Source: Urophycis tenuis
Lineage: Eukaryota > Chordata > Actinopteri > Gadiformes > Phycidae
Direction: 5' to 3'
DNA length: 64,000 nt
Assembly: GCA_036785325.1 (NCBI GenBank)
Contig: JAXIVH010000014.1
Coordinates: forward strand, 7,581,589-7,645,588
The notes below the pieces were generated by a model. It searched no databases, was not told the DNA's origin, and worked only from the letters and a program-made list of their open reading frames with translations. A program made the translations under genes and the position numbers. Positions 31,037-44,884 of the stretch are shown in pieces. Numbering within the stretch: position 1 is the stretch's first letter; each line of letters begins with the position of its first letter.

Positions 31037-34000
31037 ATGGAGCCCGATGAACTCACTGAACTCAAAGGCACAGGTTCGTTTACGAAGTGATATAGGCCTA
31101 TTGGACGATGTTAATTTCAGATGTGTCAAGATTGATATATGCCTCAACCCCTCCCCCCCCTCCCCCCCATGTATTTAGCCTGCAAAATGTGTTGAAAATT
31201 ATCGTTATCCAACAGCCCTGATTTAAAACTATATTGATATATGACATTGATTATTGTATTATATTGATTCATATGACAGAGAGCAATACTGCTGAACCAA
31301 CGCGGTCTCCATCGGAGCGGATGTCTCGGATACAGATCTTCACACTGATATCCGTTGCTTCTGTAAACTTTGGCTCAATGATCTGCTATTCAATCCTTGC
31401 ACCGTTCTTCCCCCACGAGGTAAACCGCAGAGCTGCGTCCTGCGACGCGTTAAAGGGGACATCTCTGCATGCGTAAACGCGGTGGACTAACAACAACGTT
31501 TGCGTCCATGAGACGTTTCGCCGATACACATACCGTGAAGCACTTCAGAGTGTTTCACGCACTGCATTCCCATGATATTATCACAGACTTTGACAAACTG
31601 CATATATTTGGAGCAGGTTAGGTTCAGAGACCCACACAATAATGATCTCTCTATCCAAACGCAGGCGCTCCAGAAGGGAGCCAGCCAGGCTATCATCGGT
31701 CTCATATTCGGCTCATATGCGCTTAGCAACTTCGTTGGTTCACTGATAATGGGAAGATATGTACGTTGATTACACTCGTAATCCATTCACATTCCATGAT
31801 GTGTATCTTCTATGATTGTATTACCTAATAGTTGTTCCTCTACCTGGACCTCAGATTGTCCAGATTGGTGCAAAACGCATGCTTGTGGCAGGCCTGTTCG
31901 TGTCAGGAGCATGCACTATAATGTTTGGGTAAGTAACAGAAAATGGGAGATTGGAACTCTGGGGGTTTCAAGCATTCATTGAAAGCAAGCAATGTATTAA
32001 AACACAACACACTTTTTCTTAAATTTCGAATTTGATAATAAACATTGTTAAGAATGTATAACAATGCACCGGTCTAATCAGCAAAGCCCCTATCAGGTTC
32101 ATGTTTAATTATCATGCATCATGTTCATGCTTTAGTCTAATTATCAGCTGGGAAGTGCTCCAGTGAAAACCCCACCCACTGCAATGTCAAAGTCAGGCAA
32201 AGTCATCCTCAGCCAGGGAGGAGAGAAGCTTGAGGGGTCTCGGTGTCGCGGTGACGGCAACACATGACGGACAGTGACGTTTCCCTCTCTGGGAGCCCAC
32301 AGGTTTCTGGACAGAGCTCCCTCCGGGGCTGTGTTCATCTCTCTGTGCTTCCTGGTGAGGAGCGTCGACGCCATGGGCTTCGCCGCGGCCTTCACCTCCT
32401 CCACCGCGCTGGTGTCCAAAGTCTTCCCGCACAACGTGGCCACCATTTTGGTAGGTCCCGGCCGGCCCGCATGTCACTGGTATGTTGGCCATGTATGTGG
32501 AGGTATGTGGTCGGTCACAGGGGGGGGGGGGGGAGACACATCATGCTTGCTTTGTCTCTCTACCATGCGTCCCGCAGCCTGTGGTCACAGACGTGCGTGT
32601 GAATTAGTGAACTGAATGTGTTGTGCTGTAATTTTTCAAAACCGCGGGCCCCCCCGGGTGGAAATGTGAGTTTGTGTGTGTTTCTGTTGTGTCTTCCCGG
32701 GCTCCAGGGCAGTTTGCAGGTGTTCACGGGCCTGGGTCTCATTCTGGGGCCGCCGTTGGGAGGCTGGATGTACCAGGCGGCTGGGTACCAGTTGCCCTTC
32801 ATTGTTCTGGGCTGCATCCTGCTGCTGATGGTTCCAGTGAACATGGTGGTCATGCCGAGCTACGGTCAGGGCTCAGCTATTTCAGTGTGAGATGTGAGGT
32901 GTGAAATAAGTTCCCTTTGAGTACATGAAGATAAGTAGGAGTCTTCCTCTGGTTGTGGCCGCACTGTCACCGTGCGATTCGCATTAGCATGTGAATAATA
33001 CCATTATGATATTATTATCCTCCGTTACACAGTCAAGTTGTGCTTTGTTTTTGTGGAACAGATGCAGACCCTTCTGGGGATTCCTTCTTCCAACTACTGA
33101 GGCTCCCAAAAGTGTTGCTCATCTGCGTCCTCATCTTCACATTTAGCTCCGGTCTGGGATTCCTGGACACCACCTTGTCCTTGTTCGCGATGGACACGGT
33201 AACGGAAAGTCCCCGTTGATAAAGACCCCGTTGTTCCAACGCTGCGGTCACGTTTCCACAACAGCAGTGCTCTCCTGGGGATTTCTCGGCACCAGAACGT
33301 AAACAAAGTAGAAAGTCGTATCTCAAACGTACAACATGTTTTCCCTCTCTCTCTCTCTCCTGGCGTCCAGTTCCACCTCACTCCGAGCCACGTGGGCCTC
33401 ATCTTCCTGGGGTTCTCCTTGCCCTACTGTCTGAGTTCTCCCGTTCTCGGCGTGTTTGCTGATAAATATCCCGTGAGTCACGAGTGGGCCTGATGACTTC
33501 AAACTCCTCAACTCAAAACAACAACAACAACAACAACAACTGTTCCCCTACGAAAACTCTTTGACCGGATTTTGAATGTCATAGATTTGAGGACGAAAGG
33601 ATCAAAGGCATTTGATCACAGCTGACAAATTCAGCGGAAACATTTTAAACTTTCACAGAACTGCATGAACCCATGCATCGGCTCGTCACATTTATTGAAC
33701 TAGTAAACGAAGGAAAGCCCTTCGTTGGACGGGCAAGACCGACAAGTAGGCGGGCCTAGGCCCGTCCAGGCCCACACGTGGCTACGCCTCTGGTCTGAGG
33801 GGAGTCTGAAGGGCAGGCAGGAGAGCCGATCTTCTCAGTGCAGCCTTGGCTCGACCTCCCCCCCCCCACCATCCTAACGGACCGCTGTTCATCATCGTTG
33901 CAGGCGGTGAGGCCGTGGTTCCTGGTGTCTGGCGGGCTCCTCATGGGCCTGGGGTTCTGCTTACTCGGCCCTGCGCCGTGCCTTCACATTCCCAGGTGTG

Positions 34001-35640
34001 CCGGACGTGATGTACGATTACCGCCGTCGTGGGGAGACGCTCGTTTGTGGGCGAGATAAGTGACACTTCCTGTCGTGTTCTGTTCCTCTCCTCCCCGGTA
34101 GCCAGCTGTGGTTGCTGATCTTCATGCTGTCCGTGAACGGCTTCGGTACCGGCATGGGAGTCACGCCGATTTTCCCAGAGATCATTGCATCTGCCTAGTG
34201 AGTCTCTCTGCCGTATTGGGCCTGAATGTTGTACCAATGTCGTGTTTCCTTTATTCACTTCTCTGGTGTCATACTTGATTGATACTGTAGATGCTTTTTT
34301 TCTTGGGGGACAGCGAGCAGGGTTTCGTAGATGGACTCAGTACTCTGGGAATGGTGTCCGGACTGTTTGGGGCGTGCTGGTCCATGGGGTAAGTTCTAGT
34401 GATCCTAGTCTACTGGTTGTTCATCACACACTGCCCACGGTAAATATGGTTCATGAACTGATACTGCAATCCCTGATATATGTCCAGTTGACCTTAATTA
34501 AGTTGAATACTTCCAATCATAACCACTAGGGTTGTTTTTATTCACACTGGAGTGATGGAGGGGAAAACTTAGTGCATCATCTGTTGATGGTCTTGTTTCA
34601 TGTTCTTCTCTACTGAGGATGCTGTATGGGCCCATGATGGGCGGCTTCCTCACACAGCAACTCACCTTTGAGTGGGCAGCAACCATCCAAGGAGGGCTGT
34701 CAGGTTTGGCTGTAAGTGTCATATGGTTCAGGGTCTCACCATCCTCCTCCTCCCTCAGAAGACATGCATGTTAGGGACTCTAGCATATTATGGTACTTGG
34801 TAAGTTACTCTACTTAGCACGTAACAGTACCTAGCATGTAGTGTACTACTTAATATGTGTAGGGTCTCATGACATGTAGGGTACTCTGCATGTTAAGGTA
34901 CCTAGCGTATGTTAAAGTGCCTAGCATGTAGCATACAACTTAGCACGTGCAGGGTCCATGACATGTAGTGTACTTTCCACGTTAGGGTACATAAGGGTAC
35001 TACTGGATGCTATGACAGATAAGCTAGCTTTATAAATTGTACACTGACAACAAATAGAGAATATGTTACACCTCACACTATTGTCTACTGCCTGTAGGCC
35101 TATGTGTCGAGTTGGAGCTACAAATGAATTGCCTTCTCTTTTTCACAGGCCACGCTACTTGGATTGTATTATGTCAGTGTAAGATTCAAGAAGCACAGGT
35201 AATCTCACTCATGTTTATACACACTCACACCACATGTCCTGACTGTAGACACATGTAGCCACTGTGTGAACGCTAATCTGTGGGTCAAATGTCTGCTTAA
35301 ATCATGAGTGACCAACCATCATTTAATAACTTCATTTAATGGCCTGCGTTTCTACTTTATTTTGTGCTAGCATTGTGCGCATCCCATTCGGCCCTTTTCT
35401 ACCTCCTACAAATCTGAATTGGGGGCGGTTTTCCCCTTTAGACAACTTTGGATGGATGGATGGATGGATGGGTTCAGGGATGTTTGTGTGACGTGGGCCC
35501 TTGGAACTGAAACTGTGATTTGAGGGCTCAAATCAACTTGTTTTGATTTTAAACAATCAACTTGTTTTTCAAGTGTCGCACAGGAGACTGGAACAAACGG
35601 TTCGGGGGAAGGCACCGCACTTTTGGCCGGAGGGACCTGA
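31037..35640 (+). CDS. slc18b1: Vesicular polyamine transporter (MFS), slc18b1 copy B
   Basis: Second head-to-tail copy with 14 coding exons, all in phase: 31037-31073, 31280-31419, 31665-31760, 31855-31928, 32303-32450, 32708-32864, 33062-33198, 33371-33472, 33904-33995, 34102-34197, 34314-34388, 34618-34711, 35149-35198, 35574-35640. It encodes 454 residues, close to human SLC18B1 (456). It starts MEPDELTELKGTESN and ends GEGTALLAGGT. The last acceptor is the AG before TGTCGCACAG; using the next AG would give a non-conserved tail. Most exon lengths equal those of copy A. Differences include Tyr for His in SA(H/Y)EQGF, and GFV-DGL for GFEEGL. No inactivating change is seen, so both copies could encode transporters. 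Confidence 0.95.
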
Positions 35641-36707
35641 GATGACGCGCGTCTTCTGCTAACAAGCAGCGTGTGACTGAGGGAGCTAAAGAAAGAACTG
35701 GTTCAGAAATAGTTTGGACTAACACGCAGCCGTAAACACACAAACGTTACATTATTTTTCATTATCCTTGGAAAATAACTGACATGCCTTTATAAAGGGA
35801 TTATAACAATTATAACTGAAGGTGATGCAGATGTTTTCTGTCGATGTATTTCAATGTAATCCTTTACATTGTAATTTGAGTAGGCCTATTCATAACCCAG
35901 TGCCCATAACACCGTTTGTATTTTTCTGTCATTAAGATGTGAAATGTAATATACGTATGGAATAATCACATTGAAATAACACCATAGTTCGTAATAACAC
36001 ACTGTTAAGTCCCTAAGTGTGAACTGTGATTTGAATAACCATGGAAACGGTGTTTGTGTTTTGCTGAGCGGACACTTAAGCTGCGCTGCTCACATTCCAC
36101 CGTGGAACTGAGGGCCATTGAGCTGCGGCCAGACGTCGGTCATGACTGTCGCGGTTGTTGTCTCTGGATCATCACATGACTTGGAAGCTCCGAGGCGATG
36201 GTGGGAAACAGGATCTTCGGCCGCCGGCCGCGTCGCTCGGCACGAGACATCACGTCGCGCGCGGCGCGCCTTCTGCTCAGTAGCCTTTCAGCTTCATGAC
36301 GCCTGGCGTCTCATTGATCTTCATTAAAGAAGAATGTTCATGGATGTGCATTGAGAGTGAGATTTCTTTTTTTACAATGAGTGGAAACCCAGTGGCTGAG
36401 TCATCACGTGTTTTTAGCCAAACATACAGAATCACATCCCACCACTTAACGAGAGCACACAAGAAAATCAATCACCAAATATGTGTTTTCAATGAAAGTG
36501 CAATGAGGCTCACGTTCTAACAAATGGCTTATTCAGTAGGAATAATTTTGGGTACGAATTAAGTGTTGACCCCTGTGAAGTGGAGGAAGTTTCACATTTT
36601 CTCCACTTATAACATTTATGGAGTTTGCATTTTAGTTTGGTTCATTGTTTATTTAAGAAAAAAAAGAAATGACAAAACAACTTTGTACAAACAACTTTGT
36701 ACAATCT
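35641..36707. other. Convergent intergenic region slc18b1-B / ahi1
   Basis: It holds 3' UTR sequence of slc18b1 copy B, with no clear AATAAA nearby. A short GC-rich patch lies at 36180-36280. No further gene is supported. Confidence 0.4.
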
Positions 36708-36713
36708 TTTATT
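36708..36713 (-). terminator. Poly(A) signal (AATAAA) of ahi1
   Basis: AATAAA on the minus strand lies about 420 bp past the ahi1 stop codon and is followed by a T-rich/GT-rich stretch. Confidence 0.7.
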
Positions 36714-37131
36714 AAAAACACCGTCTTTGGTTTGAGATTAGGCTGGAGATAAACGGATGATAAGTACACCGGAATTCAAATATTAAAACATTCAAATACT
36801 TTGTCTGACCTCGTGTGAAGCATGTCCTTTCATCATTTGAACTGGAAATCTTTATCCGCGCCGCGGTGTCAAGACACGCTAACACGCATTATAAAATGTT
36901 ACGTCTTAGAAAACGACCTCTCTCTCGAGGTAATAAAAACAAAAAGTTTGCCGCTATAAATATATAAAAACATATACAGTACATTTCAACACTTACTGTC
37001 CTAAACATTTTTTAATACTACTACATAATATAAAACCCTTTTTTAATCCAAATGGCAGTTTTTTTCCGTATAAAAAAACGACCGAGAGGGGAGAGTGAAG
37101 ACGAGGGTACCCTGGTGAGGGGGGCCGGGGG

Positions 37132-40100
37132 CTACGTGTCGGACTCGAAGGCACCGTTGGCTCGGCCCGCTGGCCTCTCCGGGAGCGGTCTGCCGGCGCT
37201 CCGGGCCCGCCGGCCGGAGGAGCCCGAGGCGTCCGGGTCGGAGGTCGCGGCGCTGCGGGCGGACGGCTCGGGGGCGGCGTGCCGCTTCACCCTCTTCTTC
37301 CTCGCAGTTCTCCTGAAGAGAGACCAGACAGAACCACAGGGGCGGTCAGGACGCCCACCTCACCTTCAGCCTCAGTCAGCCTCAGCTGGTAGATTAGTTT
37401 AACTTAGTTAAGTTCCATATGTCAAATATAAAAATTCATCTCGCCAGGTTCTATGATATATCTTGTATTTTATATGATTGTATTATATCAAAACAAAACT
37501 CTACATGCACCACACTCATTCGTCATCGTCATCATCATCATCATCAGCACCAGCCCGCATCAGCCTGCATGTACAGCAGCAGAACCTACTTGGTACTGGT
37601 AAGCTCCGGCTCAGTGTCCTGCTCAGACAGGAAGCGGAGCTCTCCAGAAGAACTAACGGCAGCAGACACCTTGGGAGGGGGGGGGGGGGGGGGAGAGAGA
37701 GAGAGAGAGATGAAAGATATGAGACGACAACAGCACAAGAGATGGAAGGACAGTGTCCATTGAGCCGAACACAAACTCTTGTATTTGAGAAAAATAACAT
37801 CATGCCGTTGCTTGGGGGAGATTCCCATGTGGCTGTAAAGAGTACTCATGACTAACCATCAAATGGACCGATCGATAAAGATCCAGACGTTACCAGAAGC
37901 ACATCCCACCCCGCGGTACACACACAAAAATCAGCACCCTAACCCTGCCAAGCCCTCTGACCTTAGTCGGCGTTGACCTTTCACCCCCGGGGCCCTCTGA
38001 CCCAGCGGCTTCCAGATCTTCATTGTACTCGGCTGCAGGAGGAGCACATGCACAGACACCACATGACATACGTGGTGAATTAGCGCGCGTTTACATGAAT
38101 GTACATTACTGTGTTGGTTTAAGTCATCTGCTGGCCAAACGCTTTCATCCAAACAGTCCAAGTTACACGTGAGGCCTATGGCCATGAAAGCACACAGACC
38201 CTCAATACATGCAGCATCACGCTACAAATCATATCGTGAGGCCCCATGCCGATTCCCATCACTACCACAGCGATACAAGTGGTGCTGCTGGTGGTGCACC
38301 ACCACCACTCACAGCGGTGTCCCCCATAGAGTTAAATACACAGAGCCTTCAAAATGGCCGCCGTGGGTCCCCGGTTCTCTCGGTATCCCTGTGTGTTCAT
38401 GGCATCTGCAGCGACGCCATTCCTTGGGGCGGGGCTTGCGTTCCACGCGGACATCTGTGTGAGCCAGCCGTGCCAGCGCTTGAGGCCTACACACACACAC
38501 ACACACAAACCAAAACCACCGTGGCGTACGTACTCTGGTCCACAGCGTACGCGGCGGGGAAGTAGCCCTGCCGGCCATCGGCCAGCCGTCCGAACCACCA
38601 GTTGTCGTTGTCCTTGTACAGCACCTGGATGACGTCGCCGCGCCGCACTGTCAGCTCGTCCGAGCGGTCGGCGCTGTAGTCGTACAGCAAGACCACCTGC
38701 AGGGGGGGGGGGCCGAGGACCACCACAACTCAGTACGTGGAGCGTGCGTGCGTGATCAATAAAAAGGGGGGTCTACTTGGGTCGAGCCGGGCGGAGGCCG
38801 TACCGTGGGGTGCAGGGCGGCGGTGGCCGGGTCGGCCTCCAGTTGACCCGCGGGTGCAGGGAGGCTCTGGAGGACGAGAGGGGAGGAAAGGAGGAAAGGA
38901 GGAAAAGGTTGGATGGTGAAATCTCAACTCTTCTCGGTTCTGTCACTGCTGTGGTGGAACGAGCTCCCTGGCAATGTCAGGACTGTAGAGTCACTCCCCA
39001 TCTTCCGGAAGAGACTCACTTGTTCAGAGATCATCTGAACCCTGCATAACCCTACCCTCATGCTCCTATTTGTTGTTTGTCTTGGCACTTTAATCGCTCT
39101 TAGTAATTTGGCACTTTAATCGCTCTTTGTAATTTGGCAGTTTGATCGCCCTTTGTAAATTGGCACTTAGTCAGAGATGTTGTATATTAGTAATGGTTAA
39201 TCTAGCAATTGAAAAGCTTGAAACTTGATCTAGTGACTTTCATACTGTATTAGCAGCAGTGAAATTTTTCACCTTCTTATGACAAATGTACTCTTTGTAA
39301 GTTGCTTTGGATAAAAGCATCTGCTAAATGCTCTAAATGTAAATGTAAATGCAGGGAGAAACTAGCGTTAGCATTTTGCGTTGCGTTTCTGCCGAGCATG
39401 GGAGAGCCTCAGGGCTACGAGCCAAGGGTTGCCCCCGAGGCCGGGATTACACTTGAAGCATTCACGCCGTGACACCGGGTCGGTCTCGTTGAGCCGCTCA
39501 AGTCCCCAGCAGCACCGCCTCTCTCGATGTCTGTCGGCATTACAGTCTGTCGACATCATCAAAAGAAAATCTAAACACATACCTTTAAGTCAAGAGTATT
39601 TTTTTTACTCATCTACCACTCAAATCTCTATGTATTTTTAGTATTATTTGAAGGTGGGTGTGTTGAATTTAGTGACACCTAGTGCAACAGACTTTAGGCA
39701 GTTGGTTCAGTCGGGTCGCGATCTGCAGTCTCACTGCTAGGTGCCACTACATCCTTCACATCGCACCAAACCTCCTTGTGCTTTGTGAATTAAGTTTGAT
39801 CGGCTGCCGTCGGGCCCAACAGAACCCCTTCCATCACTGCAGGGTCTCTACACCGTACCGTCTGCAGGGACAGGGCGCCTTTCACACGCTGACCCACCGG
39901 ACTGAAGCCCCCTGTAAAACACAGCAGAGAACAAAAAAGACAGCGTTCAGACCGGCGCCGCCACACTAGATGACCTGCGTCCGTTCATGCTAGCCACCTA
40001 CGGACGCGGGCGGAGACAATGAGAGGGCGGTCCGCATGTCCGTGCACAGTTAGCATGCATGCTAACGGCGCACTTCGGGAACTAAACAGTGAGGCGCGGA

Positions 40101-43100
40101 GACCCACGGTGCTGGCAGCTGAGCGCCGCCTGGGGGATGAGCTGCTCCGCCAGCGCCCCCGAGAGGTGCAGCTTGGAGTGGGGAGACAGCAGAGACGGAG
40201 GGGGGAGGGAGGCACCCAGCCCCGTCTGGAGGGAGGGGAGAGGAGAGGGGGAGGAGAGCAGAGGAGAGAGAGAGAAGAGAGATTGAGAGTGTTGATGCGG
40301 TCGTATCGATTTTGGCCGGGTCTATGTATGTAAAATAATAATAATAATAATAATGCATTTTATTTAAAGGCGCCTTTCAAAGCACTCAAGGACACCTTAC
40401 AAGACAAGTTAAAAAAAAAAACACAAGTAACAGTGGCATACTCTGTCAGTGTGTGACAGAGTGTGCCACTCGGAATAAGTGTGTTTTTAGGCGTGATTTA
40501 AAGGTGGAGACAGAGTCAGAAGTGTGAATGTCTGGTGGGAGAGAGTTCCATAGGTGGGGAGCAGATCAGCTAAAAGCTCTTGACCCCATGGTGGATAGGT
40601 TGGAGCTAGACGGAGCTGAGAGCTGAAAATACTCAAATCGATGAAGCTTGTTGTTTACGTTACGCAATGTCGAAAAGGTTTCACTCCGACATTCTGTGTC
40701 GTGTTGTGTGTGATGTTCAATGAAGCGCCTCATCTAGTTTCTCTCATCATATTCGAGTTAGCGCTGCTTAACCCAAAGCAGCGCATGTTATATAGACATG
40801 TTACACCACCAACATGGAGCCCGCTGAGAAGGCTGGGCGGGACGACGGCCACACACTCACCGCAGCGGTGGGCGGGTCCAGCGTGCGGCTCCATCCCGCC
40901 TGGTCCAGCGACACTCCTGACGCTCCTGAAACCAGGAGAAACAGAGGACTCTGTGTGTGAGACATGTGGCTGCGTGGAACACGAGCCGGAGCGAGCACCG
41001 GCCCTAAGGGCCCGCTGGTCTGCAGAGAGAACGGCCCCCAGCGGAGACCTACGGGTCCGGTGTCATGCAAGGGAACAACGCCCCAAAAGCGCAGAGAGAA
41101 ACCAGCACGCACCTTGATCATAGGGGTACCCAGGGGTCGAGAGGCTTCGATGCGGGTCCTGAAAAAAGGACAAGGCGGGGTCGGTTACCGTCGGTTACCA
41201 TCGGTTACCATCGGTTACCGTCATTCTCGAACCGGCAGCGGTGGAGATCAACGGTCTCATTTTAAGAAAAGGTGAAGACAATGTCGCCGGTGATGAAGAA
41301 GCGAGCTCACCAGGACAGAGTCCAGCTTGTCTTTGACGCGCTGCATCTTCAGGGACAGCCGGGCCGCCTGGGCGAAGCGGTCCGTGGGCACCGAGGCCGT
41401 CCGGTCCAGGAGGATGGCCATGGGCTCCGGGGTCCTGGTGTCCATGGAGGCCGTCCTGCCGCCACCTCTGATGGTCTGGGCCTCCAGCTGGGCTACTGCT
41501 CGCAAAACGTGTCGGGTCATGGAATCCAAGGACAGGAGTTGCGAACACAACATTCACTCAAATTGACAAAGAAGTGATTTTTTTTTCAAAATGAGTCATT
41601 TTCGGTTTTTTGCAGAATCTGTTAGTTGAGATCAAGGAGAAGCCTCTCCATGTTTCAGATAACAGTATTGTATATTAAATGGGAAGCAAATGACCACCAT
41701 TGTGCTCCCCAGCCAGGAGAGAGAGGTCACAACTGCAAATCTTTAGGAGCTTTTTTTTGCGTGATGTGTCTACTTTCAAATGGCCACAACTTCTCTAAAT
41801 ATCATATTTCCATGTGTTACACATCGTTGGAAAGCTTAGAAACTACACTTTCACAATTGGTGACTAACACAAAATGCCCCAGGGATGACTTGTGTTCCTA
41901 GTTTCCATGACCTGATGTGAACACACGGCCAACGGTCAAATTATTCGCGTGGCCATTTGCTGACCTTTGCTGACAGCGACCGTTAGCTTTCAGGACCAGA
42001 GCGCACCACCGCACTCTTTGATCCCGACTTGGGTCGGCGCCGTGGTTACCTTTGCGGTCGTACTGGTAGACGAGGACGGGCTGGCCCTGCCCGAAGGCGC
42101 AGAAGGCCACCATGTTCTCGTGGGGGTGGAAGGCCACGCCGCGCAGGGCCGTCGGGTAGCACAGCTCCGAGTACACCGCCACCTGGTCGCCTGGGAAACC
42201 ACAGGGTGTGTCACGCGCGCGCCGCCGCGGAGCCACAACACAACAGACGGGGAGTAGGAAGACTGGGAGAGTGAGAGGGAAGGGGGAGGAATCTCACCTG
42301 TCTCGGCGTTCCAGACGTAGGCCAGGCCGTCCTCGCTGCCGGAGAACAGGAAGTTCCCGCAGGGGGAGAAGGTGCTGTAGATCCTCTCTCTGTAGTTGGT
42401 GGCGCCCGTGTACTTCCTCACGGCCAGGCTAGAGGACACGCAGCCGGACGGACAGATTGATCCTTATTGCAGAGTCTTGGTTGGCCGTTACAGACAAAAC
42501 GTTGAGTGACAGCACACGATTTGCAATCACATCTCCATTATCATCCCTCAGTACGTTTACATGCAGCAAGAAATTCGAATTTCTAATCGTATAAGACATC
42601 CTTCGGACTTTTTAAGTGCATGTAAACACCTTAATCCGACCTACTTCGGACCTACTTCGGACATCTCAAAATCGGATAACAACACCTGGATAATTTGTTC
42701 ATAGTCGGACTTTTAACGGCATGTATACTCAGCAATCGGATCTGAATCGGATTTTGCATTCTGTGCATGCACAGTGCCATTCTGCACATGCGCAGCGCCA
42801 CATAGCGTCCAGAGTCAGCCCATGCTCCGGCTGTTAATCCGATTCTCTGAACGGCATGTATACTCGGACAAGTGATCCGGTCTTAAGCATGTCATTATCT
42901 GATCCGATCAGAAATTCAAATTTCTTGCTGCATGTAAACGTACTGCCTGATGAAACATGACGATGCAATTGCTTCACAGTAGCCACGCTAGTGCTACCGC
43001 TAACACGTCAGAAACCATCACATGCTCTGGTACTGGTACTGGTATGACTGAGGAGCGCCTACATCCTGAGGTCCATGACCCGCAGCACGCTGTCCTTGGC

Positions 43101-44828
43101 GTGGATGAGCAGCCGGCGCCCGTTGGGGTGGACCTCCAGCAGGTTGATGGGGGTCCCGCTCAGGTCCTTCTCCTCGATCCTCTGCCAAACACCAGCATGA
43201 GCTTGTCAACGAGGTATCGATACGTTATCGGTGAGTTACTAACGAGTCACGGGTGATTAATCTGTAGATTATCAATAATGATTGATGACAGATCGCCAAG
43301 TATTCTGTAGATTACTATTAATTATCAAGATGTTTATCAATGAGTTACCAATGAGTAATTGATGATTAACCTGTAGACTATCAATAGTGATTAGTGAGTA
43401 GTTTATCAATGAGTTACCAACGAGCAATCCATAATCAATCCGTAGATAATCAATCAACTCTCAAGGAGCTTAGTTCTTATGATTTGACATACACAAAATA
43501 AATTTGCTGTGTCGAGAAACAAGCGTCACATGGTCTGGCGACATCGTCTGGCGCCCGCCCCCCAGCGGGGGTCCTCCCTACCCTCTCGATGCACCAGTCC
43601 TCGCACGGCTGCGGCCCGTCTCCCACCGGCGTCCTCCACACGATGATCACGCCCCCGTTGTCCGCCGAGAACATCCGCGTGCCTGCGGAGAGACGCGGGC
43701 ACAGAGGGTTTTTTTACATTTTGAGTTTTATTTTGGAAGCATTATTAAGAATGACATAATTATTATCAATAATAAGCAATCATTATTATCATTATCATTA
43801 TTGTACCCTATTTTTAATGGAGTTGCTTCTGAGCTAAGGCTGAGTGTGTTTAAGTTCCCCCATTAAGCAGTGAAGCAGCGGGTACATCTAGGGCTCTTAT
43901 TTTGAAGGGAAAGAACGGAAGTGGTAGCAGTTTGTAGTGAACTGCGTTAGACTGCCTGTTGACTCGGTGTGAAATAAACCATGAAGTCCGATACGATGAT
44001 GCAGCCTCTGTGTTTTTAGGTTTAACTTGCAAAGTATAGGCGCAATGCAAACCCTCAGTTACATTATTATTATTATTATCATCAAGATTACTATTATGAC
44101 CATTGCAGCTCCTGTTCTGCATCGTAACTCAAAGAGAAACAGCTTCAGTGTACTGGTACTGGTGCTGGTGCTACGACTGAGGAGTGCCTACATCCTGAGG
44201 TCCATGACCCGCAGCACGCTGTCCTTCTGTCCTTGGCGTGGATGAGCACCGGGGGCGATTCTAGGTTCTGACAGCCCCCAGGGAGCTGAGCCTTTATCTA
44301 TCAATTTATCTATCTAGCTATTTATCTATCAGTCCAACACATTGTATGTTTTTTAACAGTCTAGACGGTAGAATATTAGATTTGAGGACGAAGCGATAGG
44401 TTGGGCTAAAGCAGTTTTTTTTTTTTTTTTAATTAAAAAGGTCTACGTCCGTATACCTGTGATTGCACATACCATAACGCCACGCACTATTACAGCACAG
44501 CTGAGTGGGTAGAGCGTGGGTTCCACAACCGGAGGGTTGACGGTTCGATCCCCACCTCAACTAAATTCCTCGGGTGGAATTAGCCTACATTTTCTAGTTA
44601 TTATTATTGTCATGATGACTAACGTCCTGGATGTGTTTGTTGTTTACAGTTTAAGTTCTTGTATAATGGTGTGTTAGTGTTTTGTGTGCGTTATGTTGTC
44701 TCTGTGCCTATGTCATTGCTCTCTGTTAACTGCTGACAGCGCCTGTACAGCGATGTCAGGCGTTGCAGGGGGTTGGCAGAGTAGCCGCGGGGCGGGGACA
44801 TCTGGGTCAGAAGAAGTCACAGGTTGTT

Positions 44829-44884
<56 letters not shown>

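Noticed and set aside
37516..37849. Frames with poly-Asp or poly-Pro stretches on both strands
   Set aside because: They are microsatellite and poly(C) tract readings around ahi1 exon 26; only the 37590-37669 exon is supported.
38309..38598. A further ahi1 exon after the SH3 exon (minus strand, in frame, SLKRWHGWLTQMSAWN…)
   Set aside because: It is open and in phase after a GT-repeat acceptor-like site but has no similarity to the family. Splicing from 38534 to 38032 gives the conserved acidic tail instead.
44490..44580. tRNA gene
   Set aside because: A- and B-box-like motifs are present, but no acceptor stem pairs and no terminator follows. A SINE head explains it better.
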